Shown piece after piece: positions 25,801-35,684 of a DNA stretch of 64,000 nucleotides. A program made the position numbers and the translations under genes. The stretch is taken from contig CM072886.1 in assembly GCA_037013685.1 (NCBI GenBank), positions 1,984,001 to 2,048,000 of the forward strand, in the 5' to 3' direction. The notes under the pieces were generated by a model that did not search any database, was not told where the DNA came from, and was given only the letters and a program-made list of their open reading frames with translations. The stretch's first letter is position 1. Each line of letters starts with the position of its first letter. This DNA comes from Acridotheres tristis (lineage: Eukaryota > Chordata > Aves > Passeriformes > Sturnidae).

Positions 25801-27559
25801 TGCATGGTGAATTAATAAACAGGCACCAGAATAAAGCAGCAAGACCAGACAGCACTCGAGTCCCAATACCAATTTTACAAACTGGCATTTCTCCTGCAAA
25901 AACCCAAGCCATGAGTCAGGTGCAATGAAACCAGCAGGGCTCCAAGTTTGATGTGCAGCTGGGAGATTCCTCTTACTTCCAAGAGAAAATAAATGCAGAC
26001 AGACACAAACAGAAGCAAAGCCCTGGGTCTGCTCCAGGTAACCCAAGCTCTGCACCACCAAGAACACCAACACTGCAATTCCTCCCTGACAGCTCTATCA
26101 GTCACCAAACCCAAATAGGTTTGGGGGAAAACGAGGTAATCCACTTTCACTCGAGATGCACAGCTCAAAGCTGAGGAGGGGACGAGGCAGGAGGAGAGAT
26201 TATGAAATGGGAGCAGCAAACTGAGCAGGGAGAGACCCCTCAGAGGGAGTCAGGACAAAAAAAACCCACACTAAACCTGAAAAGATTAGCAGCAAATGAG
26301 ATTGAGAATGAATTGTCTTTGCTCTAAATCAATTCTATCAAACTACCATTGCTAACTGGAAACCCACCCAACCTGAAACAGTTTCAGGTGTCTCATTCTG
26401 TAGTAAATTCCACCCAAAACTAAAGACACGGAACACTTTAAAACTCCAATCGCCACTTATCTCCTCCTTGGAAGTATTCAGAAAACACAGTGTCAATCAA
26501 AATAACTCAGGACTTACAATAGCAACAGATTTATAGATATGCCCTATCAGGTCTCTGAAGTTAGAGCAGCACCTCTCTTCTTAAACTGCGGTGAAAATAA
26601 AACACTGAAAGGGTTTCAGTTGCATCTGAATTAGGCTGAAATTCGGAGTATCTGAGACATAACCTCTTAATTCAAAGGTTTTCAGAAAAAGATTGAAGTA
26701 GAAAATGAAAGTGAAAGCATAATGAAGCCATCACATATATTCATTTTTCTAGAGACAAGTGATAGCAAGATAAAGCACGGAGTATGTGTGAGACAACTAA
26801 TAAGCATTGATAAATGCGTGTTCAAAGAGATGGGTGAGAAAATCTCCACTCCCATCTTTACAGAGAGGGGGAAAACACAAGAGGGAACCAAGCTACTGTT
26901 CAGCATTAAAACTCGCAGCCCACTGCTTCTAGGCATTACACTTGTATAGGGAAAATATGAGTTAAAAGATGGATTTATTTTAATTATTGAGGGTTTTTTA
27001 ACAGGTCAGCTAGTGAGGTGTTCTGTGCTTCTATGACTGAATGCCCAGTTCTTCCCTTACATCCAGAAGACTCATTTTGAGCAGGACAAGGAAAGATTTA
27101 GCCCAGATTGGGAACCCTTAAATTCCTTCCCTGTTATAATTATTGTACGATTAAAAATACATATAGGAGTAAATATCCAGTCTCCTCACAGCCTGCCCCG
27201 ATTTTCCACAGTTTATAGAAGTGGCATAACAGAGCTGTAATAGAAAAGGTATAATACACCACCAGACAGCTTTATACCTTCAGAACAGCGTTTATCAGCC
27301 CTGCCGAACCTTTATATTCACGTGTGCAAATAAAAATCGATCCCAAGGGAGAATGAGGGGCACCCAGCACCCCAGAAAACATCCGAAGTTATTAAAAAGT
27401 AACTCAGAAATAACGCATCAATGGCCAAACTCGCTGCTAGCGGCTTGGGCCCGTAATGCAGGCAAAAAAGCGTGATTTAAAAGCCCCAAACACCGCCTTA
27501 CCTGGCTCCCTGTTGATCTCTATCTCGAAGAAGCACTGGGGCCGGTCCTGCACCCCCAT
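979..27559 (-). CDS. NKTR: NKTR, NK-tumour recognition protein (large nuclear cyclophilin), 5' part, 11 coding exons
   Basis: Joined coding exons (plus coordinates, transcribed right to left): 27502-27559, 19212-19286, 16918-17025, 16242-16286, 14443-14530, 6497-6526, 5535-5680, 4382-4604, 3669-3821, 2535-2622, 979-1124. Every junction has GT/AG and phases agree, giving 1160 nt (386 codons plus 2 nt). Residues about 8-178 form a cyclophilin peptidyl-prolyl isomerase domain with [13 protein letters not shown] (catalytic Arg66, Phe71, Met72, Gln74) and the large-cyclophilin insertion [12 protein letters not shown]. The CypA Trp121 position is His132 (PHLDG), as in mammalian NKTR and PPIG. Then follow a Ser/Glu then Arg/Lys linker, [19 protein letters not shown] and [12 protein letters not shown], also shared with [17 protein letters not shown] and the SEC22C neighbour favour NKTR over PPIG. 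The family is nuclear and linked to splicing speckles. The RS-rich tail lies left of the window, so the gene is partial here. Confidence 0.95.
1125..2534 (-). other. NKTR intron between coding exons 10 and 11
   Basis: 1.4 kb of AT-rich sequence with a poly-A run of about 27 (near 1862-1888). No exon, RNA gene or recognisable repeat family seen. Confidence 0.6.
2535..2622 (-). CDS. NKTR: NKTR coding exon 10
   Basis: 88 nt reading [20 protein letters not shown] then [22 protein letters not shown] is a recognisable NKTR segment. Acceptor tatgtag, donor AATA/gtatgt, phase 2 to phase 0. Confidence 0.93.
2623..3668 (-). other. NKTR intron between coding exons 9 and 10
   Basis: About 1.0 kb, AT-rich. 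No additional exon or repeat recognised; short ORFs here lack family resemblance. Confidence 0.6.
3669..3821 (-). CDS. NKTR: NKTR coding exon 9
   Basis: 153 nt ending with [20 protein letters not shown] and [12 protein letters not shown], a block conserved between NKTR and PPIG. Donor AACC/gtaagg, phase 2. The acceptor is a TAGCAG tandem: using the first AG (exon end 3821) adds one Ser, using the second (exon end 3818) omits it; both stay in frame. Confidence 0.92.
3822..4381 (-). other. NKTR intron between coding exons 8 and 9
   Basis: 560 nt, AT-rich, nothing recognised beyond the tandem acceptor at its 3' end. Confidence 0.6.
4382..4604 (-). CDS. NKTR: NKTR coding exon 8 (acidic Ser/Glu and basic linker)
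   Basis: 223 nt encoding [20 protein letters not shown], then alternating Ser/Glu, then [20 protein letters not shown]. This low-complexity acidic stretch followed by a bipartite-NLS-like basic stretch matches the linker after the NKTR cyclophilin domain. Acceptor gttcaag, donor GACG/gtgact, phase 1 to phase 2. The C-terminal part ([18 protein letters not shown]) is less conserved than the rest. Confidence 0.9.
4605..5534 (-). other. NKTR intron between coding exons 7 and 8
   Basis: 930 nt, AT-rich, with a CACGTGGTGTGTGCACGT patch near 4635. No exon or transposon recognised. Confidence 0.6.
5535..5680 (-). CDS. NKTR: NKTR coding exon 7 (end of cyclophilin domain)
   Basis: 146 nt, residues 135-183, reading [20 protein letters not shown] and on to [11 protein letters not shown]. 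It closes the cyclophilin barrel, including the conserved His of VHVVFG. Acceptor ctctgcag, donor GATG/gtgagt, phase 2 to phase 1. Confidence 0.96.
5681..6496 (-). other. NKTR intron between coding exons 6 and 7
   Basis: 816 nt, AT-rich. Nothing recognised. Confidence 0.6.
6497..6526 (-). CDS. NKTR: NKTR coding exon 6 (30-nt micro-exon)
   Basis: Only 30 nt, encoding [10 protein letters not shown]. It holds His132, the residue equivalent to the cyclosporin-binding Trp121 of cyclophilin A; large cyclophilins usually have His here and bind the drug more weakly. Acceptor caacag, donor ATGG/gtgaga, phase 2 on both sides, so skipping it would remove ten residues in frame. Confidence 0.93.
6527..14442 (-). 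other. NKTR intron between coding exons 5 and 6
   Basis: 7.9 kb, mostly AT-rich, with several poly-A/poly-T runs (for example 6610, 7728-7744, 10900-10923). A GC-richer patch near 8120-8460 contains a perfect hairpin. No CR1 copy and no additional cyclophilin exon were recognised. Confidence 0.6.
8378..8452. repeat. Perfect inverted repeat, 22-bp arms, 31-nt loop
   Basis: AGATGCACCACAAGGATTTG plus GG at 8378-8399 is the exact reverse complement of 8431-8452. The loop is 8400-8430. The arms can form a 75-nt hairpin from either strand; on the minus strand it would be co-transcribed with NKTR. Confidence 0.9.
14443..14530 (-). CDS. NKTR: NKTR coding exon 5
   Basis: 88 nt encoding [20 protein letters not shown] then [10 protein letters not shown], residues 96-125. 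The SMAN and NGSQFFIT motifs are cyclophilin hallmarks. Acceptor aaacag, donor TCAT/gtgagt, moving from phase 1 to phase 2. Confidence 0.95.
14531..16241 (-). other. NKTR intron between coding exons 4 and 5
   Basis: 1.7 kb, AT-rich. Contains a two-copy tandem duplication of 31 bp (about 14850-14911, core ACTGACATTCTAAACCA). No other feature recognised. Confidence 0.65.
16242..16286 (-). CDS. NKTR: NKTR coding exon 4
   Basis: A 45-nt exon encoding [14 protein letters not shown], residues 81-95, the conserved cyclophilin loop after the active-site strand. Acceptor gtgtag, donor AAAG/gtaag, phase 1 on both sides. Confidence 0.94.
16287..16917 (-). other. NKTR intron between coding exons 3 and 4
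   Basis: 631 nt, AT-rich, nothing recognised. Confidence 0.6.
16918..17025 (-). CDS. NKTR: NKTR coding exon 3 (active-site exon)
   Basis: 108 nt, residues 45-80. It carries the large-cyclophilin loop [17 protein letters not shown] and the catalytic segment [18 protein letters not shown], including the Arg, Phe, Met and Gln of the isomerase pocket. Acceptor cttgcag, donor GAAG/gtaaa, phase 1 on both sides. Confidence 0.96.
17144..17189 (-). other. Cryptic or alternative 46-nt exon in NKTR
   Basis: On the minus strand a T-rich tract and ttttcacctcag acceptor precede 46 nt ending GCATCAG/gtagga, a good donor resembling that of the preceding real exon (TTCAG/gtatg). Spliced between coding exons 2 and 3 it would read 11 codons and then TGA in frame. 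Reading from a phase-0 upstream exon instead gives open [15 protein letters not shown], joining exon 3 in the correct phase. So it could be a poison exon or part of an alternative 5' end. Confidence 0.4.
17190..19211 (-). other. NKTR intron between coding exon 2 and the cryptic exon
   Basis: Noticeably GC-richer than neighbouring introns over about 17,540-19,130, with several antisense ORFs up to 162 codons (17,883-18,371, plus strand). None resembles a known family and no CR1 was recognised, so the origin of this block is unclear. Confidence 0.5.
19212..19286 (-). CDS. NKTR: NKTR coding exon 2
   Basis: 75 nt encoding [20 protein letters not shown] and LCLCS, residues 20-44, the first beta-strand/helix of the cyclophilin fold. 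Acceptor ctag and donor TCAG/gtatg fit, phase 1 on both sides. It is separated by 8.2 kb from the start exon. Confidence 0.95.
20907..21345 (-). mobile_element. CR1 LINE 3' fragment
   Basis: The plus strand begins ACAGAATCATGGAAGAGAAT and continues through the complement of the CR1 3' UTR and ORF2 end (GGACACTGCCAAGGATCCAG, then CTCCAGGCTGAACAGCC). The sense strand is minus. It is about 440 bp and lies in an NKTR intron in the same direction as the gene. Confidence 0.9.
21709..21850 (-). mobile_element. Degenerate CR1 LINE 3' fragment
   Basis: AAAATCACAGAATGACTGGT, GCTGGAAGGGACCTTAAATC and the following CACAGGGACACC are typical of a CR1 3' end read in complement. Short and diverged. Confidence 0.75.
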
Positions 27560-27581
27560 GGCCGCCCCTCGGCCTCGCCAC
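27502..27581 (-). CDS. NKTR: NKTR exon 2 (first coding exon)
   Basis: The start ATG is at 27557-27559 and opens [19 protein letters not shown], matching the NKTR N-terminus. Coding part is 27502-27559, with 22 nt of 5' UTR before it. The donor CCAG/gtaagg leaves phase 1. The acceptor tgtgtccag lies at 27582, so a non-coding exon precedes it. An in-frame upstream Met exists in the genomic reading but falls in the intron, so this ATG is preferred. Confidence 0.92.
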
Positions 27582-28070
27582 CTGGACACAAAGCAGAGAA
27601 GGAGCCCCCGCGGTCCCTCCCTCCGTCCCTCCCACCTCACCCAGGGGTTCAATTACAGCGGGGCGGCTCCGCCTCAGCCCCGAGCCCGGCGGCGGGGGAA
27701 ACTCGCTCAGAGGGGAAGCGGTTCCTGCCGCCAACACGCAGCCGGGCTCGGCGCCGTCAGCGCGGCCCATCCCCTTCCTTCCAGCCGCTCCTCCCGTGCC
27801 TCCTTCCCCATGGCTCCGTTCCCCCGGGGGTTTTTACCTGGCGGCTCCAGCGCTTTGTCCCCTCACGGCGCGCCCCCCTCAGCCCTCCCGCCCCGCCGCC
27901 AGGCGGCGCCGCCGGCCCCGGCCGCCATTACCCGCCCGGCCTCAATGGCCGCGCCAGGCCACGCCCCCTGCCCGCCCCGCCCTGCCCGCCGCGCTTTCCC
28001 GCCCTCTGCGTGAGGGGCAGCGGGGGCGGTGCCGGGAGGGGAGGCGTGAGCGGCCTCCCCCCTGCCGCCT
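27540..28070. promoter_or_regulatory. CpG-island promoter of NKTR
   Basis: A block dense in CG dinucleotides and C/G runs inside AT-rich DNA, spanning the NKTR start exon and putative exon 1. Visible elements are clustered GC boxes (about 27964-27990), an E2F-like TTTCCCGC at 27995-28002 and a YY1-like GCCGCCATTA at 27921-27930. No TATA box lies at the expected distance, consistent with a housekeeping promoter. Confidence 0.75.
27838..27960 (-). other. NKTR: Putative non-coding exon 1 of NKTR
   Basis: The minus strand shows a donor CCGCCAG/gtaaaa at 27838/27837, matching the phase-free acceptor at 27582. This defines a 256-nt 5' UTR intron. The exon is very GC-rich. Its 5' end is not visible; the right boundary given is a guess near the YY1-like and GC-box cluster. 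Confidence 0.55.
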
Positions 28071-28345
28071 TTAAAATGATTAATGGTTAAATAATTATAA
28101 TTATAGCAATAGTAACAGTGTGAGAAATAAATCCGACTCTTCACTCGTGTTTTGCCGGGATGGGAGGGGAAAGGGAGTGGCGCCATGAGGGGAAGGGGGC
28201 TCCGCTTCTTCCTAGACATGACGTGAGCGAGCTCCGCCGTTGCCGCGTTTAAAACGATGAATGCTAAAAAAAAAAAAAAAAAAAATTTTAAATCCAACTC
28301 TTAACTCATGCTTTTCCCCTATGGGAAGTGTAATTGCCTGTAAGT
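28042..28345. repeat. Diverged tandem duplication upstream of the NKTR CpG island
   Basis: The segment from 28,043 (CGTGAGCGG, CCGCCTTTAAAATGATTAAT, ATCCGACTCTTCACTCGTG) recurs from 28,221 (CGTGAGCGA, CCGCGTTTAAAACGATGAAT, ATCCAACTCTTAACTCATG). Offsets of 160-177 bp vary with indels, including a poly-A expansion in copy 2. It lies about 100 bp beyond the presumed NKTR start region. Confidence 0.75.
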
Positions 28346-31300
28346 GGTAGGCTGTGAGTTTTAATCCTGGAAATAGCGGCTCGATTCGCTCTGGTGTTTT
28401 GCCCTCGCTATAAAAATGGGAGTGAAAATTTGTTTGCTCACCTCTGAACGCTGCTCTACAGAGCTTTACAGAATACATAACAAGAATAAATAGCATCAGA
28501 ATAACCTTTGCAGAATAAATATAGTGAATAAATAACCTTTACAAAATAAATAACCCCCGTGGTGGGGGTATCTCACTGCCCTGACCCCTCACCCTTACGG
28601 CCGTGCTGAGGGAACCCGCCAGTTCCTTCACCCCTTTAATTTGACGTGTCTCCATGAAATAAAAATATTTTTGTGAGTATAAATAAGCCCTCAGAAGTTT
28701 ATGGATGGAAAAAGTTCTCTGCATGTGTTCCTGGTTCCTCCTCAGGAGGAGAACGTGGCTGGTACCAGCCCGGGATGATCCTGCCCTTGCTCAGCCTCAG
28801 CCTTGCCACGTCTTAGAAACTCAAATAAATTTAAATCAAATACATTTTAATGACTGCAGCAGGTCATAGGTTATTTATTCCGCGTTGGGGATGTTGGACC
28901 ATGCGGGAATGTGGAAGTGGTAACGAGAAATTGAAGCGTCAAACTGCTTAGGAAGGAGAATTAAAACTGTAAATCCTCAGCCTAGCACATCCTTCGAGCC
29001 AAGTTACTTCACACCAAGGGTATCTAGAAGCTTAAAACAATTTGGTTTATTAATTTAATTTTGATAAATATCTTGTTACACTACCTTTAGTAATTCCAGA
29101 AAGAAGTTTTGTTTCTTTCTAAGCAGGAAGGACAGTTAGTCCTCAGCACTCAAAAAGCAAATTATTTCCAATGTTTCCCAAAAGTTGTACAAACCAGAAC
29201 TCTGCAGTAATTTTACCTGGCAGCAGTGTCTGCAATTATGTCCTTGTCTGAGGAGAAATTCAGATGTTTTAGATGAAAAAAAAAAAACCCTGCTGAGAAT
29301 AAAGTAGCAATGCTGAAATCACAGGATGTTTTAGCAGTTGGGAATGCAGCAAAGTGGGATTGTTTTAGATGTAATTTATCTATAGTTTAATGGTTGCTGT
29401 CACAATAGTGTTTGAGGCTCTCTTGAAGTTTTAACAGCCAGATTCTGTCATTCTTTATTAGGTCTAATAGTACATGATTGTGCAAGGGGTCCCTCAGGAA
29501 TCCTGTCACTGCAGTTGTCACGCTGGTTTGCTGGTCCTTGGGGGGGATTCTTACAAGGGTAAGCTGTCAAAAGAAGTGAAAAAAAAAAAAAAAAGGCAGC
29601 AAGTCTGGTCCTCAATTATTTAGCTGTGAAATGCTCTTATAAAGTAGAAGGGTGTTACTTGTCTCACTTTTCCATGGTAGCTGAGAAACAAAGCTACTGA
29701 GAGGTTGAGTTGTAGGAGGTCTGCAGGAATTCCTTGCCAGAATTAAAATTTGAAAGCACATCTCCTTGATTTCCTTAATCTTCAAATAGATTATTAAATC
29801 CCTTTCACCTGCAGTTTCGTGCTTTTCTGTCCTCAGAACATGAACTTGCTAGAGGCAGATGAGCAAATAAATAAGCAGAAAGTCTCAAAAAAAGACATGG
29901 AAATGTGCTGCTTGCTCTTGATGAAAATAGAAAGATTGTGAGCAATAAAAAAAAAAGAAGTTGATTTCAAGCCCTGATTATTTTAATAAAGAAGGAAGTT
30001 AGAAAGAAGTTCTGATCGCATGGGAGATAAGCTCTAAAGATCATGTCTAGGACTAGAGCTGATAAATATGCAGCTTGGCTGAAGAAAGAGATACCCAAAA
30101 GAAGAGTTTCCAAAGCACATCTGAGGCCAGTCTTTTGAAAGATGAAACTCTGAGTTACAAATGAAGATTTTTTTTTCGCTCCTGTTCCTCTCTGGGAGCT
30201 GCTGCAGATGCTGCTCTGGTCACATCCTGTGTCCATTGAAAGCAGTGACAAAGTCCCCTTTGATGGCTGTGGCTCTGGGTGTAGGCTGTGTGAGGGGATC
30301 ACACTCAGCCTGGTTATGAATAATTGCTTCTGTGCCATTCTAGTTGTTGATAAGCCATACATTTGTGAAACGCCCTCTTTATATAGGCTAAAATTTTCCT
30401 GGTTATTTTCCAGTCTGAGACACAACTTTTGCACACGCCAAGATCAGTGGATCCAACTTTATCCTACCTCAAATCGACTTTAGAGATTTCTTGGTTCATG
30501 CCTAAGAATGCACATTGACAAATCTTGGCTGGAAGCTGCATTCCTTCCTGAGACAGAGCCCTCTTGGTCTGGGAGGTTGAAAAGTAGGAGGCTGCAAAGC
30601 TCCAGAGCCTGTGGGCACTTTGGGGTAAAACTGCTTGAACTGGGGCACAGACTTTAATTTCCAAAGAGTCTTTGATTGCCTTAATAACTCTTAGTCTCCA
30701 TGTGGCCATGAAAGCTTGAACTAAGCAGCTTTTGTTTAGGTATTTGTAGAGGCTTTTCCTTATCTTTTTTTCCAAATTCCGTGCATGGAACCTGAGACTG
30801 CAATGGGAAACGAGGTTTTTTTTCTGAGTAACAAGTTGTTGGTAGAGGGTCTGGTGCCTTAAAAACCTCTGCTCTGTTCCTTTGTGCTGAGTGTTTTCCT
30901 ACCAAGTTAGTTACTCAAGGAATTTCCCACAAAGCTTTTCATTATCTGGGTCATTTGGGTTTGTGGGCTGGTGCTCAGAATACTTTGGTGAAACAAATTC
31001 ACGGCTGTTCAAAATCTCACTCTTCACTGTTCCATGCAGATTCTGCTCCAGGAAGGATGCAGAGTGTTGACACCAGGAGAAAAACTGACTCAGAACTCTT
31101 CACGGGGGTCACTGCGGTTTTGAGCATTGAAAGATAAAAAAAATAGCCAGAAAATTCTACATTTAAATTTTAAAAAACTTGTTACTGAAGAACAGATGAG
31201 CACCTGGAGTGTTTCCTTCAGTCAGTCAGTGTCAAGCCATTTCTTTGGTATTTGTTATGAAAAGTAAATATTGCAGTCCAGAATAACTGAAAAGGGGCTT

Positions 31301-33814
31301 TAATTATGCCAAGCCTCAATGCTGAGCACGCTGGAAATTAAAAGTGAAGGGCTGATAGGCAGTTTATCTGTGAACAAATGGGAACAGCAAAAAGAGGCTT
31401 CATTAAAAAATCCCCAGGTCAGCACTTGAGTTTAGAGAGCAAGGGGGAAGAAATAGCACATCTCAAGCGAAACTTTTAGCCAGGACTTTTTTTTTCTGGG
31501 AAGGAGCACTGATATTGGAGACATATTTGGACAGGGCACAGGGGTATCTGTAACCTCAGACATCCAAACATTGCCTGTGGTTCTCTTCACTCAGGTTTCC
31601 CTTTCCCCTGGGATTTCCTGTGAACCCACTTAATACCTGAACCACTAACACACTTCCTGAAGGATTACTGAGCATCCTCCCATCCTGCCCTGGAGCTTTA
31701 GGAGTGTTTCCATCCCTGGCATGAGTAGGTGGCCCCATCTGCTATCCAGGCAGTAAACAGAATTTGTTAATGACTGCCCCAGCATGATAGAAATATCAGC
31801 AAGTCATTAATCCATTATGTGTGAATTGCTTAATGGGGCAGGGAATATTCCTGTGCTTGTGGCTTCTTCAGGCCTTGAAATCTGCATTTCATCTGAGCTG
31901 CTGCAGGATGAGCCCTGCCTCCACAATCTTCCTGTCTACCTACGTGTTTATTTGCTCCCCAAATAATTTTACAAAAATATCTCAATTTTTAAAATATTGT
32001 ACTGTGTGTAGATAAAGGGGTTGATGATTTTACACTTCCTTAACTAATAAATGCCTGATGTGTGGGTCGGTGTCTTGTGAATGTCTCAAGATCACACTTG
32101 GTCTGATCCCAGTCCCGAAGTGATTATTTTTTTCATTTACTTCAGGATGTTATAATTCAGAATTACAAAAAAAGCCCCGCACCCTGATGTCTTGCTAGCA
32201 CTCAAAACTATTCTTTATGCACAGGCAGAAGTGCATTACCTCATAGCAGACATGATTTACCCACTCAGTAACACTCAAACTAGGTCAAAACCGAGAGGTT
32301 CGTTTCTACAGCGTATAATTAACCAGTGAAACCCGGTGCCGCGGGAGACTGCGGGGGTTAATGATACCGTGTCTGCTCCTGCAGGTGGAGTCCTGCGTGG
32401 AAAGCCACTAAGTGGGACACGCCGCAGAACAGCAGCACAAGGGAGTTTTTACCCTTTCCAACAAAATTAGACTGTTTGTGTTACTGTGTTCTTGCCATCT
32501 CCCATCTGTCTCCTTGCACCTCTTGTCTCTCGTATGAAATCCTGAGCTCTGGGAGTGGGTGACAACGGAGAGCTTTTGGTAGGGACTTTGACAACCTCTA
32601 TCGGTCTGCTGTCGGTAAAAGGGATAAGGCAATTTTGCCTAAAAGCCTGCTCTTGTTCAGAAGTGACACTGAGGCAGAGATTAGAAATAAAAAACGGTAC
32701 TGAGCAAGTAGAAAAGGAAAATTCATGTGTATTGCTGGAGGCAGCCACACAAGCCTGTAAGAGGCTTGGTATGAAGTGTAATATCCCCAGGATCACTCCG
32801 ATTCAAACTAATATTTAATTAATAGCTTTTTGAGGGGAACATGGCACGATGATTCCTCTCCCCTACATTTTTCCCTTTCTTTTTTCCCCTAAAGTTTAAT
32901 TTACCTTTTTGCCTTTGTATTATTAAAGATGTGTAAACCCAGCTCGATATTCTCACCCAGCAGCAGCTGAGAACACTCTGTTATGCAGCTTGAAACGCTT
33001 GAATCTGAGTCGGCTCAGGTGCTTCAGAGCTTGTTAGCTTTAGCTCAGACAGCATCTGCAGCCTGGTGCCAGTGCCACGGCTCGCAGGAGGGATTGTTAA
33101 TTAGCTGAGATGCAAATATACGCAGAGATTCGGGGCCCTGCCTGTGCTGGGGACATCAAAGCGGCTCTGCAGAGTGGCAGAGATTCATCACTTTGCTGTG
33201 CTGAGCCAGAAATGACTTCACCTAGTGCTGGTGGGACACCTTGTCACTGCTGTCCCAAAGTTCCTGCTCCAGAGGTGTGACATGTAGCACAGAGAGGCTG
33301 GAGCTGGCTCCAAGCAGAACCAGCTGAGCTCTGCATCCCTCCGAGACCCAAATTGGCCCTGGAACAAGTGCAGCTCCATTTGTATGCACTGCTGATCCTG
33401 AACCATTAAATCATATGGAAACCACGCTGACTCCACACAAAGCCATCTCGGGGACGGATAAATCCATACAGCTGCCAGTGCTTTAAAAATAAAGAATTCA
33501 AGGCACAGCGCAAAGGGAACTGGGTGAAATGTAGTGGCCCCTGTGAGCTGGGAGGTCAAACTAATTGATACAGTGCTTTGTTCTGGTGTTAAAGCGGTGA
33601 ATCTGCAGCTGAGGCTCCAGAGCAGAGTGAGAATAACAGCAAGAGCAGTGCCAGTAAGGAAAAGCTGAGCAGTTGGCAGAGCCATGGCTGCAGCGAGGCA
33701 GGGAATTCACACAGGATCTGAGTAGGCAAAAGGGAAACATCTCCCTGCTCTTGAACCTGAGGAGCGAACAGAGAATCCTGGTAGCAAATGAGGGCACCGA
33801 AAATTCGGGTCAGC
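28346..33814. other. Intergenic sequence, NKTR side
   Basis: About 5.5 kb with no recognisable gene, RNA gene or well-preserved transposon. Only a short CpG-containing patch at about 32,280-32,430 stands out. Confidence 0.6.
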
Positions 33815-34378
33815 AGGTCAAAGAAGGTGATTCTACTGTGTCCTCATGAGACCCCACCTGGGAGTGCCCTGTCCAGCTCTGGAGTCCTCAGCACACGACA
33901 GACATGGATCTGTTGAAGCTGATCCAGAGGAAGCCATGGAAATGCTCCAAGGGCTGGAACACCTCTTCTCTGGAGCCAGCTGGGAGAGCTGGGAGTGTTC
34001 ACTTGGAGATGAAAAAGCTCTGGGGAGACCTCAGAGCCCCTTTCAGTGCCTAAAGGGGCTCCAGGAGAGCTGGAAAGGGAATTTGGAGAAGGGCCTGGAG
34101 TGACAGTAATAGGGGGAATGGCTTCAAACTGAGAGAGGACAGAGTTAGGTGGAATATTTGGACAATATTCTTCCCTGTGAAGAGGTGAGGCCCTGGCACA
34201 GGCTGCCCAGAGAAGCTGTGGCTCTACCCCTGGATCCCTGGAAGTGTCCAAAGCCAGGCTGGATGGGGTTTGGGGGAACCTGGGACAGGGGAAGGTATCC
34301 CTGCCCATGACAGGGGGGTTGGAACATGATGATCTTTAAGGTCCCTTCCTTCCCAAATAATTCTGTGATTCTATGACC
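33815..34378 (+). mobile_element. CR1 LINE 3' end, best-preserved copy
   Basis: Plus-sense CR1 tail: the end of ORF2 (GAGACCCCACCTGGGAGTGC, then GCTGATCCAGAGGAAGCC), then GGAATGGCTTCAAACTGAG, GGCCCTGGCACAGGCTGCCC, and the terminal AATTCTGTGATTCTATGAC. About 560 bp, 5' truncated as is usual for this LINE. Confidence 0.95.
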
Positions 34379-35122
34379 CTGTGAAATTCTAGCTTGTGGG
34401 TACAGGCAGGATGGGCTCCTGCAGGGAGTTCCAGCAGAGAAGTGGGCGGTTTCTATGGGAGGAATGAAGGATTGCCAGAAGTCCTCGGCTGGCACAGTGC
34501 CTGGAGAGAACAGCAGTAATAAAACAGGCAGGGCCTCCTGGTAGCAGTGCTGGTAATACCCATCCAGATGAATATTGATGTTGATATAAATAAAGCTCTA
34601 TGCAATTACAATCAGCTAAGGTTAGGAAGGGATTATTTTTCCGGATTGAACAATTAAGTGCAGTGTGTGCACTTACGGATAGAGCAGGTTGGAAGAAGGG
34701 AAGGATTGATATTGTCTTCTGAAACATTCAACACTGGCCACTGTCAGAGACAGGAAACTGCATCGATCTGTTTGGGAATCACAATTTCTCTTTCCTGCAG
34801 CAGCAGCAAAATATCTGTGCTGGGAGTTCAGTGCCTCACTTAATTTGATACTAAAAGATACCTTGGTGGACAGAGATATATATATATGTATAAAACTCTG
34901 GCGTGATGTAGTGAAAATCTTATTTATGCCTCTGCATATGACGAGTTTGACTTATCATAAGACAGGAGCTTACAGTAAAACCTGAATTTAAACATGTAAA
35001 TAAAATGTGAATCAGGAAGCAGCCAACCTCCAGCCTGCTTCCTTCCAGTGCATGCCAAAACTTCCCTCCCAGCGGGAGAAATTAAGACTGGCCATGTGAG
35101 AAACCACACGGAGATTTTGAAA

Positions 35123-35170
35123 ATCACAGAATAGTTTGAGTTGGAACAGACTTTTTTAAAGATCATCTTG
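35123..35170 (-). mobile_element. Short CR1 3'-end remnant
   Basis: AATCACAGAATAGTTTGAGT followed by TGGAACAGAC and AAGATCATC is the complement of a CR1 terminus, about 50 bp long. Confidence 0.6.
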
Positions 35171-35684
35171 TTGCAGGTGTCATGTAGGTGAGGTATCCTT
35201 TATCTGCAGCTTGGATGTCCTGATCAAATCGTGTTCTTGTCAGTCAAAGACAGATAAATGTTGCTTTTCTGATGGAGGATTATGGATCAGCTGGGAAATC
35301 ATTTCTGTTGCATTCTGCATCACTCTATTAGATTTAGTCCTGGTGTTTGAATCTGCCAAGTGTTTGTGCAGGGGATCTGCCTGGCCTTTGGGAGAGTAAT
35401 AATGGATAACTAAGCTTTTTACCATCACAATAATAATGAAGTTTTAATGGTGAATTAAGGAACAGAATGAGGGAAAATCCAGCCATGAAGCTGTTGCTGC
35501 TGGTTGGTATCTAACTAGACAGTCAGATGTGGAAGTGTTAATGGATGTGGGTAAATAAAGGAGTGATAAAATCACACCATGTCTATAAAAATAAATCGGG
35601 ATCAATGCAAGAGTGGCTGCACAAATTCAGTCTCAGATTCTGAGGCAAGAAACAGCTGTAATTCTACATATAGGTTTGTATATA

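Larger units (their letters stand above)
19287..27501 (-). other. NKTR 8.2-kb intron after the start exon
   Basis: AT-rich sequence with two CR1 fragments (20,907-21,345 and 21,709-21,850). No exon of another gene was recognised on either strand. Confidence 0.6.

Noticed and set aside
979..27559. Alternative assignment of the cyclophilin gene as PPIG
   Set aside because: PPIG shares the domain and TPPHW block, but the [19 protein letters not shown] segment and the adjacent SEC22C fit NKTR.
27560..27652. Upstream in-frame Met extension of the NKTR start exon
   Set aside because: It runs through a clear acceptor (tgtgtccag) into the 5' UTR intron; the MGVQDRPQ start agrees with the family.
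33844..34308. 154-codon minus-strand ORF
   Set aside because: Lies entirely inside a CR1 element on its antisense strand.
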